From assembly GCA_017441605.1 (NCBI GenBank), contig JAFRXD010000059.1, forward strand, positions 1-64,000: a DNA stretch of 64,000 nt, given 5' to 3'. Shown in pieces: positions 53,208-62,591 of this stretch. Under the pieces are notes generated by a model. It ran no database searches, was not told where the DNA came from, and was given only the letters and a program-made list of their open reading frames with translations. The stretch's first letter is position 1. Every line of letters starts with the position of its first letter. Both the position numbers and the translations under genes were made by a program. The stretch comes from Thermoguttaceae bacterium (lineage in GTDB: Bacteria > Planctomycetota > Planctomycetia > Pirellulales > Thermoguttaceae).

Positions 53208-53331
53208 ACCCGCCCAATCGCGGATTCGCCGACGTCCGATCGTCGCCGCCACTCCTCGCGAGGCGCGGCTTCCCTCAATTGTACGCGCCCGAGGGGCATG
53301 ACGCAAGCGTTTTTCCCATTTTTGCGCGACG
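53208..53331. repeat. Duplicated promoter/leader block, copy 2 (upstream of the LRR gene)
   Basis: Direct repeat partner of 51171-51297, lying the same short distance before the LRR start as copy 1 lies before ilvE. The spacer palindrome is damaged here (CATGCCCCTCGGGCGCG). Confidence 0.85.
53278..53306 (-). promoter_or_regulatory. Promoter of the LRR gene
   Basis: TTGCGT (53306-53301), 17 bp, TACAAT (53283-53278), the same boxes and spacing as the ilvE promoter. Confidence 0.75.
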
Positions 53332-53405
53332 TTCGGGCAAAGGAGCGCCGCCGCGACGCTTACTCGGCGACGCGGCGTTGAGACGAAAAGTTCGGGGTTC
53401 CTCGA

Positions 53406-56400
53406 CTACTTCGAGATCGAGTCGGCTAGGACGTCCCAGAACTCTTCGAGGTCTTCTTCGAGGTAGTTCTCGAAGTAGTCGTCGAGCGAGGCCTCGGTTC
53501 GACGGCTCGTCGCGGACGAACTCGTCGAGAAGGTCGCGGCGCGCTCCGAAGCGTCGAGTCGAAGGACGACGGTTCTCGGCTCCGATTCGCGCGTCCAAGT
53601 CCATTGATAGTTGGTATAATAACCTTGAACCGATTTGACGCGGAAATAGAAATCGGTCTGTCCGGCAAAATTGGTCGGAAGGATAATTGTGCCCGCCGAG
53701 TCGCAGATAACGGAAGTAGTCCGTTCTTCCCCAAAATCGGGATCGGTTCCGTACTCGAGGACGTAATGCGGAGCGCTATTGACGGCAACGAGCTGAACGA
53801 GCGTTTTGGTTCCTAGCGGAACGATCCGAAGATCGGGAGATTCTAATAACGCCCAGGACTCGAAAGTCGTCGCGGAGAAGATCGTGGACCAGTTGGAATC
53901 GACGCGCGAAACGTTGTCCCCCAAAGCTCTCGCTTTGAAATAGTACTTCGTTCCCGGTTTGAGTCCGGAAATCTCGCATCGAGGCGTTCCCAAACAACGC
54001 GCGAATTTCGCGTCGGAAAAGTCGGCCTTCGTCGAATATTGGACCTCGAATCCGGACGCGTTCGACGAATTGTAGCAAAGCGCGGTCGCGACGGTGGTTC
54101 CAACTTCCGAAATATAAGCTTTAGGGGTCGAAAGCTGACCCGCCGCGAAGTTGATAACGTTCCACATCGAGTCGTTCGCTTCCGAACCGGTCGCCTTAAT
54201 TCGGAAGTAATATCGCGTTCCGAAAGTCAATCCGGTAATCGTTCTGACCCCGCTGTTGAACGTCTTCGTCTTCGCGTTGGAGAAATCCTCGTTTTCCGAA
54301 TACTCGACGACGTATTTCTCGCCCCCCGAAACCTCTTTGATATTGAGCACGACCGAAGTCTTTACCGCCGAAGCGGAAACGACCGGCATCGGAAGAGAAC
54401 CGCCCGTGTAGATCTTGGCCGTCGCGCAATAATCGGAATCGGTTAAATCCGAAGAGGTCGCGCGAACGCGAACGTAATACCACGTCGCGGAGGTCAACCC
54501 GGAAATCGTCTTGACGCCGCTCGTCTTATAAGTTTTGGCGGAATAGGTCGCGAACTTCGGATCGGTTCCGTATTCGACAACGTATCCCTCCGCGCGATCG
54601 GACGGATTGATCTTAACGACAATCGCCGTTTTCGTTCCGGAAAGCCCAATGACCGGCGCGTCGAGTTTGTCTCCGGTAAACGGTTCGGTCGCGGCGGTAA
54701 TCGTCGCCCATTCGGAACCGCTCGACTTCCGCGCGGTCGCCATAACGCGGATATAATACGTTGCGTCCAGAGCCAAGTTGGCGATCGTCTTGACCCCGGC
54801 CGTCGCGTAAGAGACGCTCGTCGACTCGGAAAAGTCCTCGTTTTGAGAATACTCGACGACGTACCCCGTCGCCCCCTCGATCTCGCCGATCTCGATCGTT
54901 ATCGAGTGTCGCGCCGTTTCGGTCGCCGCGAGCGCCGGGGTCGCGAGCGGGGCGCCGACCGTCGAGGCAACGAGCGAGGCGGGGTTGGAAAGAACGTCCT
55001 CGTAAGCGCTCGCGTAGACGCGGAAGTAGTAGTCCGTCTCGGGATCCAAGTCGGAAAAGACCTTATCGCCCGCCTCCGCGTAAAATCTAGTTTCAAACGC
55101 GTTAAACTCCGGATCGACGCTAAATTCGACGAGGTAAAGCGACGCGTTCTCGACGGGCGAGATCGTCAGGACGATTTCGGTCGAAGTCGCCTCGTAGTCC
55201 AAAGTCGGCGCGGCGAGACTTCGCGGTCCGTACTCGTAGGGGCCAAGGTCGATCGCGCCGTTGTAAACGCGTTGATAACCGATTTTGTCGACCTCGGTCG
55301 CGTTCAGCGAGGCGTCCCCCTTGTCGAGCGCCTGCGAGTTCGCCGCGAGACGGTAATCGCCCGAAGCGGCGTTGGCGAAAAGGGGTTGCGACGACTGATA
55401 GACGTAGTTGACGACCCCCGCCGAAGAGGCGTTCGACCACGAGGAGTACGAGGAGAGCGTGTTTCTCGCGTTCAGGGTCGCGGAAGCGATAACGTAAACG
55501 TCGATTCCGGCGTACGAGGACGACGTATTGGACGCGATAATCGTATTGTGGAAATTACGCGTTCCCCCGTAAGTGTAGACGCCTCCGCCATATGTGGAAC
55601 TACCGGAATAAGAGCGGCTCGCGGCGTTTCCGCTTATCGCGCAGTTGACGAACGACCCGCTTCCATAGTAGCAGTAGAGACCTCCCCCATAGGAACTGTA
55701 GGAAGAGGAAGTCGTTTTAGCGACGTTTTTGGTTATCGAGCAGTTTGTCAGCGTTTGCGTCCCGTAGTTCAGATAGAGCCCGCCTCCCTCGGCGTAGTAG
55801 TAACCGCTCGCGGTATTGCCGCTAACGTCGCAACCGTTCATCGCGACCGTCCCGTAGGAGAGAAAGGCGCCTCCGCCATAGGAACTGGACGAGTTGTCCG
55901 AGATAGAACAATTCGTCAAGGTTCTCGTTCCATAATAGGAATAGAGTCCGCCCCCATTATAGCCCGAAACATTCGACGCGACGAGACAATTCATAAAGTC
56001 GCTAGTTCCGTAATAAGCGTAAATTCCCCCGCCGTATCCGGAACTATTGGTCGTCTTGTTGGATCGAACCTCGCAGTTGGTCATAACGACGTTGGCGTAA
56101 TAGAAATCGGCTCCCCCGCCATAATTATAGGCTTTATTGCAGTTAATCGAGCAATTGTCGATCGTTAGGGCGGAGCGAGCGAACAATCCGCCGCCGTAAT
56201 AGGAGAATCCGTTGGTAAGATTCAATCCAAGAATCGTCGCGTCGGCGCAAACGGTCAAAACGCGCGATTTGCCCGATCCGTCCAAAACGATTCCCGCGCC
56301 GGAACCGTCGATCGTTACCTCTTTTCCAACGCGGAGATCCGATCCGTTCAAAATAATCGTCGCGCCCTTCAAGTCCTCGGAGAACGAGATAACGTCGCCG

Positions 56401-59400
56401 TCTTCGGCGTACAACAGAGCCTCCCGCAAGGAGATCTCTCCGTCCGTCTCGTCCACGATGTCCTCGGCGGTCGTAACGACGACCGAGACCTCTTCGACCG
56501 ATTTCTCAAAAGCCCCTTGATACTCAAAGGCGCCGATATCGATCGTCGGTTCGGACTTCCAACTCGCGATGATTCTTGGGTTTCCGGCAATGTCGAGTTC
56601 CGAGGTCGCGAGGGAGGAATCGCCCCGATCGATCGCCCAACTCGTCTCGGAGAGACGCAAGTCGAGCGAAGAGCCGTTGAGCAGCGCTCCGCTTGCGCTA
56701 AATTGCGGACCGACGACAAATTGCGGATCGAATCCGATCAAATTATTGGAACCGTAATAACCGCGCGAAGAAACGTCCGATTCGAATCCCGCCGCGTTCA
56801 AGGCGATAATCGTATTGTAAAAGGTCGGCGTCCCGGAACTGAATATTCCCCCGCCGTAACTTCCCGCGACGTTTCCGGTCAACGCGCAATTCGTAAAAGT
56901 CGCGACTCCGGAAACACCGCCTCCGCCGTACGTCGCTTCGTTCGCGAACACCGCCGAATTGTTTATCGCCGAACCGCTCGTATTGAAATAGATTCCGCCC
57001 CCGTAACTCGCGCGATTGTCTCGAATCGAACAGAGCGAAATGGTAACGACCGCGTTTACGAAGACCCCGCCGCCGGAACTCGCTCGTCCGCCGGTTATCT
57101 CCAAGCCGATTAGACTAGCTCGACCGTAAAGAGAAAAGACGCGCGAGGCGTCGGCGCCGTTAACGGTAATCCCCGGTTTCTCGTTTTCCGAATCCCAAAC
57201 GGACGAGGCGTCGATAGCGACCTCTTTGTCGACGACGAGCGCCGAGCCTCCGAGGGTAATCGTTTTCCCTCGAAGTTCCGGCGCGAACGTAATCGTATCG
57301 CCCGCTTTCGAGTACAAAATCGCTTCGCGCAAAGAAATCAGACCGTCGGTATCGTCGACGATATCTAGTTCTGTCGTAACGACGAGCGAGACCTCTTCCG
57401 GGGTCTTGTCGATCGCTCCTTGGTATTCGTAAGCGCCGATATCGACGGTCGCTTGCGAAGCCCAACTCGCGACCTTTCTCGCGTTTCCCGCTACGTCCGT
57501 CGTTCCGACCGCCAACGAGTTGTCGCCCCGGTCGATCGCCCAACTGGTCGGCGCTAGTCGGAGATCGAGAGAGTCAGCGTTCGTCAAAACGCCGTTGGAA
57601 TTAAAGGTCGGGGCAACGACGAACCCTGGATCGGTCTTGATAAGACTGTTGACCGACGAATTGATCGATCCGTATATGTCGACGCCGTAATCCGAGTTAG
57701 TGGAGTAATTAAGCGAAACTATCGAATTTTTAAGCGTCAACGAACCGCTCGAGCGGTAAATCCCGCCCCCGTTGTAGGCGGAATTGCCGCTAATAGTGCA
57801 GTTTGTGAACGAACGGCTATATCCATTGGTGGCATAGACGCCGCCGCCGTAATTATTAACTGCGCGATTTCCGCTTATCTCGCAGTTAGTAAAGGTAGAC
57901 GTCCCAGTCGCGTAGACGCCGCCGCCGTAATAATTCGCGCTATTGTTTGATATTGCGCAATTCAAAAACTTCGCCGTCGAACTGCCGTAAAAATAGACTC
58001 CACCCCCGTAGTAGGCGGAATTCCCATTGATCGAACAGTCGCTAAAATTGCCCGTTCCGGAAATATACGCGCCCCCTCCGTAACCGTTGCTCGCGGTCGC
58101 GTTGGAGACGAAGGAACATTTGCTAAAATTGCCCGTTCCGGAAACGTACGCGCCGCCGCCATAATAGGCGGAATTACCGGAAATCGAACAGTTGACGAAC
58201 GAACCGGTTCCGTTAAGATAAACTCCGCCGCCATACCCGGAATAACCGGACAACGCCGCGTTGTCGGCAAAAGAACAATTGGTAAACGAACCGGTTCCAT
58301 AAACGTAGGCGCCGGAACCGTAATACCCCGAGCAAGCCGTAAAATCGCAGTTTAGAAACGTCCCGTTCGCGTTGTAAACGCGGACGCCGCCCCCGAACCC
58401 CCCCGAGGTAACGCAATCCGAAAACGCGCAATTACTAATCGACACGTCCGCGACGGCGCATAATCCGGCTCCGTCGTATGCGCGACCTTTGGTTACGGTC
58501 AGCCCGAAGAGCGACGCCTCGGCGGTTACGTTAAAGACGCGCGACGCGCTATCGCCGCTAATCGTAATCCCGGGCTTGTTCGCGGACGAGTTCCAAATCG
58601 ACGATGCGTCGATCGTTACGCTCTTGTCGACGTCCAGTTGCGAGCCGCCGAGCGTTATCGTCTTGCCCTTCATTGAGTCGGCGAAAACGATCCTGTCCCC
58701 GTTTTGGCAGTTCGTCAAGGCGTATCGAAGGGAGCCGATTTTCGTCGCGTCGTCGGAAGTCGTCGTAACGATCCAAACCGACTCGTCCCCGCCGGGCGCG
58801 AGGACGTTCAGCTCGTAAGAGACCGGGTTTTCGAGGTCGTTTACGACGCGAGCGTAGTAGTCCCCCGCGGCGAGCCCTCCGAGCGAAATAAGCTCGTCGC
58901 CCGTCGATTCGGTCGTCGTGGCGATTAGATTACCCTCCGCGTCGTAAAGCTCCAATTTAAGCGCGTTTTCGGGTCGATTTTTATACGCGATTTGAACGAA
59001 GTCGCTCGCGAGCCCCTCGCTCGTCGTCGAGAAGGCGTACCAGTCGACGTCGGCGGCGTCGTGCAAACTGACGGTAAACGTCGCCAACCCGACGAGTTCG
59101 CCCAAATCGCTCGCGGTCTCGCGCGAGTCGTTCGGCTCGAAATCGTCCTCGACGATTAACGTCGTCGCGGAAACGGTCGCCCACGCGGAACTTCCGCGCT
59201 CCTCGGAGGTCGCCTTAACGCGGAAATAGTAGTCCGTCCCGGACTTCAAACCGGTAATCGTCTTGACCCCCGCGCTCGAATAGCTCTTTTCGGCATAGGT
59301 CTCGAACGTTTCGTCCTCGCCGTACTGAACGACGTATCTATCCGCGTTTTCCACGCTTGAAATATTGAGAACGACCGCGTTTCTCTTAGCGGTGGCGACG

Positions 59401-62267
59401 ACGGTCGGCGTCGCCATAGGAGGTTGGGGCGCGGAAATCGTCAGGGTGTAATTCGCGTCGACCGTCGAGGAGGAATAGTAGTTGTAAACGTAGGCGTAAT
59501 AGACCCCCGCCGCCCAACCGCTCATTGAAATATTTTCGACTCCCGAAGTTCCGGTCGACGAGCCGACTTGGGTTCCGGACGCGTTATAGATTTTGAGGTC
59601 GAGATCGGCGCCGGAACCGTGGGAGTAGTTGAGCTTGACGTAAGAGTCGGATTTGCCGACGTCCGAGGTCGTAAATATGAAGTAGTCCTTGTCGGAACCG
59701 GTATTAATCGACGTGGCGATGGTCGTAATCCCGCCCAAAACGCCAAGGTCGTAGGCGGTCGCCCTAGTTTCGTTCGGTTCGTAATCGCCGTAAATAAACG
59801 CCGAAGTCGTCGTCCAACCGGAATCGATCCAACCGTCAGCGATCGCTTTGACGCGGAAGCAATAGAGAACGCCCGGGGTCGGATTCTCGACGATCCGCGT
59901 TCCCGCGTCGGCAAGCTCAATCTGTTCGTAGCGCTCAAAACTAGAATCGACCCCGTATTGCAAAACGTACCCGGTCGCGTTTTCCACCGCGCCGACCGTC
60001 GCCTCGAAACGATCGTCGACAACCGCGACGGTAAGCGTCGGGCGCGTTAGTTTGCCGTCCATATTCGGCGCCGAAATCTCGAGAGAATATGTCCCAACCT
60101 TCGAATCGTAATAATTATAGACGCAAACGTAATAGTCGCCCGCCGCTAATCCCGAGAGCGAAATTGTCTCGACGCCGGTCGTTTTCTGCGATTGCGCGAG
60201 ATAGGTTCCAGAACCGTCGTAAAGCTCGATATCGAGATCGAATCCGGACGCGTGGAGATAGGTCATTTTGACGTAATGGGTCGATTCTCCCTCGTCCGCG
60301 ATCGAGAACTTGTACCAGTCTGCGTCCGAGGTTACGTGCAAGTTGCCGTTGAGCGTCGCGACGCCGGAAACGAGTCCCAAATCGTAAGCCGTCGCGCGAG
60401 AATCGTTCGGCTCGTAATCATCGGCGTAAATGGTTGTCGTCGCGGTCGCGATCGTCCAGGCGGAGTCGAGATACCCGTCGGCTGTCGCCTGGGCTCGGAA
60501 GTAGTAAGTCGTCGAGCGTTGGAGATCCGAAAAGACGATCGTCCCCGGTTCGGTTAGATTCCTCGTTTCGCAAGTCGAGAAATCGCTAGACGTTCCCCAC
60601 TGCAGAACGTACTCCGTCGCGTTCGCGACCGAGCCGACCGTTATCGTGATCGAGTCGTCTCCCGCGACCGCCGTCAGCGTCGGCGCGCCGAGTCGAGCCT
60701 CCGCCGTATAGACGTATTTGTCCGGCTTCGGCGACAGGCGCTCGTAGTCGTAAAGAAAACCGAAACTCGTGGCGCTTTCGTATCCGTAGGTATCGAAAAT
60801 ATAGCCCGTTAGATAACCGTTCGAGCTCGCCGTCGACCAAGTGATCCCGTAATCTTGCAATTTGCGATCCTCCGACTGGTAATCGTCGGAGTCGGTTACG
60901 AAGAGCCGAGTGTAATAGTTGGGACTCGAGGTCGAGTAGGAATCGTTGTAGGTATATCCCCAACAGGTAATGGCGTGCCCGCCAGCGTACGAGCTTCCCC
61001 AAGTCCAGTCGACGCCGAGCCCGATCGCGTCTCCGGCGCGAATCGCGCTCGCGAGATTGTTCATCCCGGAAACCGTGTCGCGGAGACTGTCCCAGCCCGC
61101 GTACTGCGCGTATGTCTCGTTGTACTGCGCGAGTTGCGACGCGTAATACCCGCCGCTGTCCGGATCTCTAAGCGTTCCGTATTGATCGTGTCCTCCTTCG
61201 ATAAACCACCCGTTTCCATAGTACGGCTCGCCCCCGTCGTCAACGAAATTCTCGGTAAAGACGTCGAACACCGCCTCTTCGTCCGGAAACGTGCTTTGGG
61301 GAGCCCAGCCCGTGTAATAGAGCATGTTCGCGCAAGTCGCCGCCCAGCATTGATAGTCGTCCCCGTCCCCGCTCGCGCGCCCCTTGTCCGCGTCGTAATA
61401 GACGTTCGTTTGGAACGTTCCGGTACCCGTCGTTATGAGAATGGCCTCTTCGGTCGACAAACCCGCGAGAAAACCTCGCTCCGTTTCGCTATATTGGAAA
61501 TCGACCGACCACGACTCGCGAATCGAGGAGTCGCCTCCCAGCTCCTGCTGATTCGAAAGCCCTCGAGCCGCGTAGTAGTCGCTCGAGCCGATTAGCGTAA
61601 ACGGCGCGGCGCCGAGCTCTTCCTGCGAGTCGGCGATGTTTGGGGCGGCGTCGATCGAGTACTCTCCAACGTTCGCGTTGGAGAGCGTCAAGAGCGTCAG
61701 CGAGTCGGTCGAAAGCGAAACAAGTTCGCTCGTGGCAACGAGTTCGCGAGCGCCATAGTCGGAGAATCCGACGAGCGCGAAGCCGCCCAGCCGAACGTCC
61801 CCGCTCGAAATCGAGAAAACCCCCTCGTGGGAGGTCGTCGCGATTTGTAAAGCGCGAGGACCGAAGCTCGCGAGCGTTATCGAGCCGCTTGCGGCGGAGT
61901 CGACGTCGATCGCGATCGTCGCGTCCCCCAAGTCGAGCTGGTAATTCGCCGCGTCGGTTCGCAAAACGATCAGATCGCTCTCGGGCGTCGCCGCCGCCTC
62001 TTGAATCGCGCGCGTTATCGACGCGTAAGAAACGTCCTCCGCTTGGATCTCGACGACGTTCAAGTCGCTCGCGGACTCCTGCAAGTCGAGCTTGGAATAC
62101 GCCTCGCGAATCGCCGCGAACTCGGCGGCGGACACGCTCAACAGCTGGCGCTCTTCCAGCCCTTCGAGACGGAGTTTGCGCGATTTCGGAGCCTTGCGCG
62201 AATCGACGCGCGACGAAGAAGATCGGAAAAAGTCAAAAAGCCGACCTTTAGAAAGATTGCGTTTCAA
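53406..62267 (-). CDS. P7: IdeS/Mac-like cysteine peptidase fused to beta-helices and FnIII (2953 aa)
   Basis: Start TTG 62267 with GAGGG upstream places LRLEGLEERQLLSV at 32-45; the open frame upstream is leader. Catalytic domain: GDDYQCWAATCANMLYYTGW (Cys307), AGGHAITCWGY (His431), FVTDSDDY. Then FnIII/PPC pairs three times, three CSLREA/right-handed beta-helix blocks (SLRYALTN, SLREAILY and SLREALLY openings; many GGGVY/GGGIY turns rich in Tyr and Asn), six FnIII including the GQLSTP...ALGDNVSRV module as second last, and the tail FWDVLADSISK. It combines the peptidase half of P3/P4/P5 with the beta-helix half of P1/P2, a natural chimera in the family. The last FnIII (LLESPDLRIV) is divergent. 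Confidence 0.94.
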   Translation of the reverse strand: MKRNLSKGRLFDFFRSSSSRVDSRKAPKSRKLRLEGLEERQLLSVSAAEFAAIREAYSKLDLQESASDLNVVEIQAEDVSYASITRAIQEAAATPESDLIVLRTDAANYQLDLGDATIAIDVDSAASGSITLASFGPRALQIATTSHEGVFSISSGDVRLGGFALVGFSDYGARELVATSELVSLSTDSLTLLTLSNANVGEYSIDAAPNIADSQEELGAAPFTLIGSSDYYAARGLSNQQELGGDSSIRESWSVDFQYSETERGFLAGLSTEEAILITTGTGTFQTNVYYDADKGRASGDGDDYQCWAATCANMLYYTGWAPQSTFPDEEAVFDVFTENFVDDGGEPYYGNGWFIEGGHDQYGTLRDPDSGGYYASQLAQYNETYAQYAGWDSLRDTVSGMNNLASAIRAGDAIGLGVDWTWGSSYAGGHAITCWGYTYNDSYSTSSPNYYTRLFVTDSDDYQSEDRKLQDYGITWSTASSNGYLTGYIFDTYGYESATSFGFLYDYERLSPKPDKYVYTAEARLGAPTLTAVAGDDSITITVGSVANATEYVLQWGTSSDFSTCETRNLTEPGTIVFSDLQRSTTYYFRAQATADGYLDSAWTIATATTTIYADDYEPNDSRATAYDLGLVSGVATLNGNLHVTSDADWYKFSIADEGESTHYVKMTYLHASGFDLDIELYDGSGTYLAQSQKTTGVETISLSGLAAGDYYVCVYNYYDSKVGTYSLEISAPNMDGKLTRPTLTVAVVDDRFEATVGAVENATGYVLQYGVDSSFERYEQIELADAGTRIVENPTPGVLYCFRVKAIADGWIDSGWTTTSAFIYGDYEPNETRATAYDLGVLGGITTIATSINTGSDKDYFIFTTSDVGKSDSYVKLNYSHGSGADLDLKIYNASGTQVGSSTGTSGVENISMSGWAAGVYYAYVYNYYSSSTVDANYTLTISAPQPPMATPTVVATAKRNAVVLNISSVENADRYVVQYGEDETFETYAEKSYSSAGVKTITGLKSGTDYYFRVKATSEERGSSAWATVSATTLIVEDDFEPNDSRETASDLGELVGLATFTVSLHDAADVDWYAFSTTSEGLASDFVQIAYKNRPENALKLELYDAEGNLIATTTESTGDELISLGGLAAGDYYARVVNDLENPVSYELNVLAPGGDESVWIVTTTSDDATKIGSLRYALTNCQNGDRIVFADSMKGKTITLGGSQLDVDKSVTIDASSIWNSSANKPGITISGDSASRVFNVTAEASLFGLTVTKGRAYDGAGLCAVADVSISNCAFSDCVTSGGFGGGVRVYNANGTFLNCDFTACSGYYGSGAYVYGTGSFTNCSFADNAALSGYSGYGGGVYLNGTGSFVNCSISGNSAYYGGGAYVSGTGNFSKCSFVSNATASNGYGGGAYISGTGNFSDCSINGNSAYYGGGVYFYGSSTAKFLNCAISNNSANYYGGGVYATGTSTFTNCEISGNRAVNNYGGGVYATNGYSRSFTNCTISGNSAYNGGGIYRSSGSLTLKNSIVSLNYSTNSDYGVDIYGSINSSVNSLIKTDPGFVVAPTFNSNGVLTNADSLDLRLAPTSWAIDRGDNSLAVGTTDVAGNARKVASWASQATVDIGAYEYQGAIDKTPEEVSLVVTTELDIVDDTDGLISLREAILYSKAGDTITFAPELRGKTITLGGSALVVDKEVAIDASSVWDSENEKPGITVNGADASRVFSLYGRASLIGLEITGGRASSGGGVFVNAVVTISLCSIRDNRASYGGGIYFNTSGSAINNSAVFANEATYGGGGVSGVATFTNCALTGNVAGSYGGGIFSSGTPTFYNTIIALNAAGFESDVSSRGYYGSNNLIGFDPQFVVGPQFSASGALLNGSSLDLRLSETSWAIDRGDSSLATSELDIAGNPRIIASWKSEPTIDIGAFEYQGAFEKSVEEVSVVVTTAEDIVDETDGEISLREALLYAEDGDVISFSEDLKGATIILNGSDLRVGKEVTIDGSGAGIVLDGSGKSRVLTVCADATILGLNLTNGFSYYGGGLFARSALTIDNCSINCNKAYNYGGGADFYYANVVMTNCEVRSNKTTNSSGYGGGIYAYYGTSDFMNCLVASNVSGYNGGGLYSYYGTRTLTNCSISDNSSSSYGGGAFLSYGTVAMNGCDVSGNTASGYYYAEGGGLYLNYGTQTLTNCSITKNVAKTTSSSYSSYGGGLYCYYGSGSFVNCAISGNAASRSYSGSSTYGGGVYTYGGTRNFHNTIIASNTSSSYAGIDVYVIASATLNARNTLSSYSSWSNASSAGVVNYVYQSSQPLFANAASGDYRLAANSQALDKGDASLNATEVDKIGYQRVYNGAIDLGPYEYGPRSLAAPTLDYEATSTEIVLTISPVENASLYLVEFSVDPEFNAFETRFYAEAGDKVFSDLDPETDYYFRVYASAYEDVLSNPASLVASTVGAPLATPALAATETARHSITIEIGEIEGATGYVVEYSQNEDFSESTSVSYATAGVKTIANLALDATYYIRVMATARKSSGSEWATITAATEPFTGDKLDAPVIGLSGTKTAIVVKINPSDRAEGYVVEYGTDPKFATYSAKTYKTSGVKTISGLTSATWYYVRVRATSSDLTDSDYCATAKIYTGGSLPMPVVSASAVKTSVVLNIKEVSGGEKYVVEYSENEDFSNAKTKTFNSGVRTITGLTFGTRYYFRIKATGSEANDSMWNVINFAAGQLSTPKAYISEVGTTVATALCYNSSNASGFEVQYSTKADFSDAKFARCLGTPRCEISGLKPGTKYYFKARALGDNVSRVDSNWSTIFSATTFESWALLESPDLRIVPLGTKTLVQLVAVNSAPHYVLEYGTDPDFGEERTTSVICDSAGTIILPTNFAGQTDFYFRVKSVQGYYTNYQWTWTRESEPRTVVLRLDASERAATFSTSSSATSRRTEASLDDYFENYLEEDLEEFWDVLADSISK

Positions 62268-62292
62268 GATAGCCCTCGCTATATATCTCGAG

Positions 62293-62307
62293 TTGTCGAC
62301 TCGACAA
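62293..62307. promoter_or_regulatory. Operator-like palindrome in the P7 leader
   Basis: TTGTCGA-C-TCGACAA is a 15-bp palindrome 26 bp before the start codon. A half-site GTCGACAAT recurs at 62351-62359. This may bind a dimeric regulator or form a hairpin. Confidence 0.4.
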
Positions 62308-62462
62308 TATCGCGAAAGCCCCGTTCGCCTCAACACCTCGTTGAAACGCGGTCGACAATAACCCTGCAATATCGTCTTGCCGCTTGTTGGTTCGGCGCCA
62401 AAGTTCGCGACCGCGGAAAGCGCATTTTCCGATCGTCGCGAGCGAACCGACGCTCCTCCCAT

Positions 62463-62490
62463 ATTATAACGAGGAAACGCCATCTTTCAA
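62463..62490 (-). promoter_or_regulatory. Promoter for P7
   Basis: TTGAAA (62490-62485), 16 bp, TATAAT (62468-62463), giving a leader of about 190 nt as for P3. The start of the leader (ATGGGAGGAG, then CGACGATCGGAA) resembles the ilvE leader. Confidence 0.75.
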
Positions 62491-62520
62491 CCCGCGCGAT
62501 AAAAAAGCGTCCCCAAACGC

Positions 62521-62560
62521 AAAAACCCGACCCCGCGGAGTCTTTTGCCGCGAGGTCGGG
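62521..62560 (-). terminator. Intrinsic terminator of P8
   Basis: A 13-bp stem (CCCGACCTCGCGG with CCGCGGGGTCGGG, one mismatch or wobble) and 9-nt loop followed by TTTTTGCG on the minus strand, 32 nt past the P8 stop. Confidence 0.85.
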
Positions 62561-62591
62561 CTCTATTGGGTCAATGCGTCAAAGCCGCCGA

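Noticed and set aside
55480..58440. Regularly spaced repeats that might suggest a CRISPR array
   Set aside because: They are coding repeats of the P7 beta-helix (Gly/Tyr/Asn turns) of unequal spacing and continuous reading frame.
62268..62483. Upstream extension of P7
   Set aside because: It would run through the promoter and operator-like palindrome; TTG 62267 fits the paralogue N-termini.
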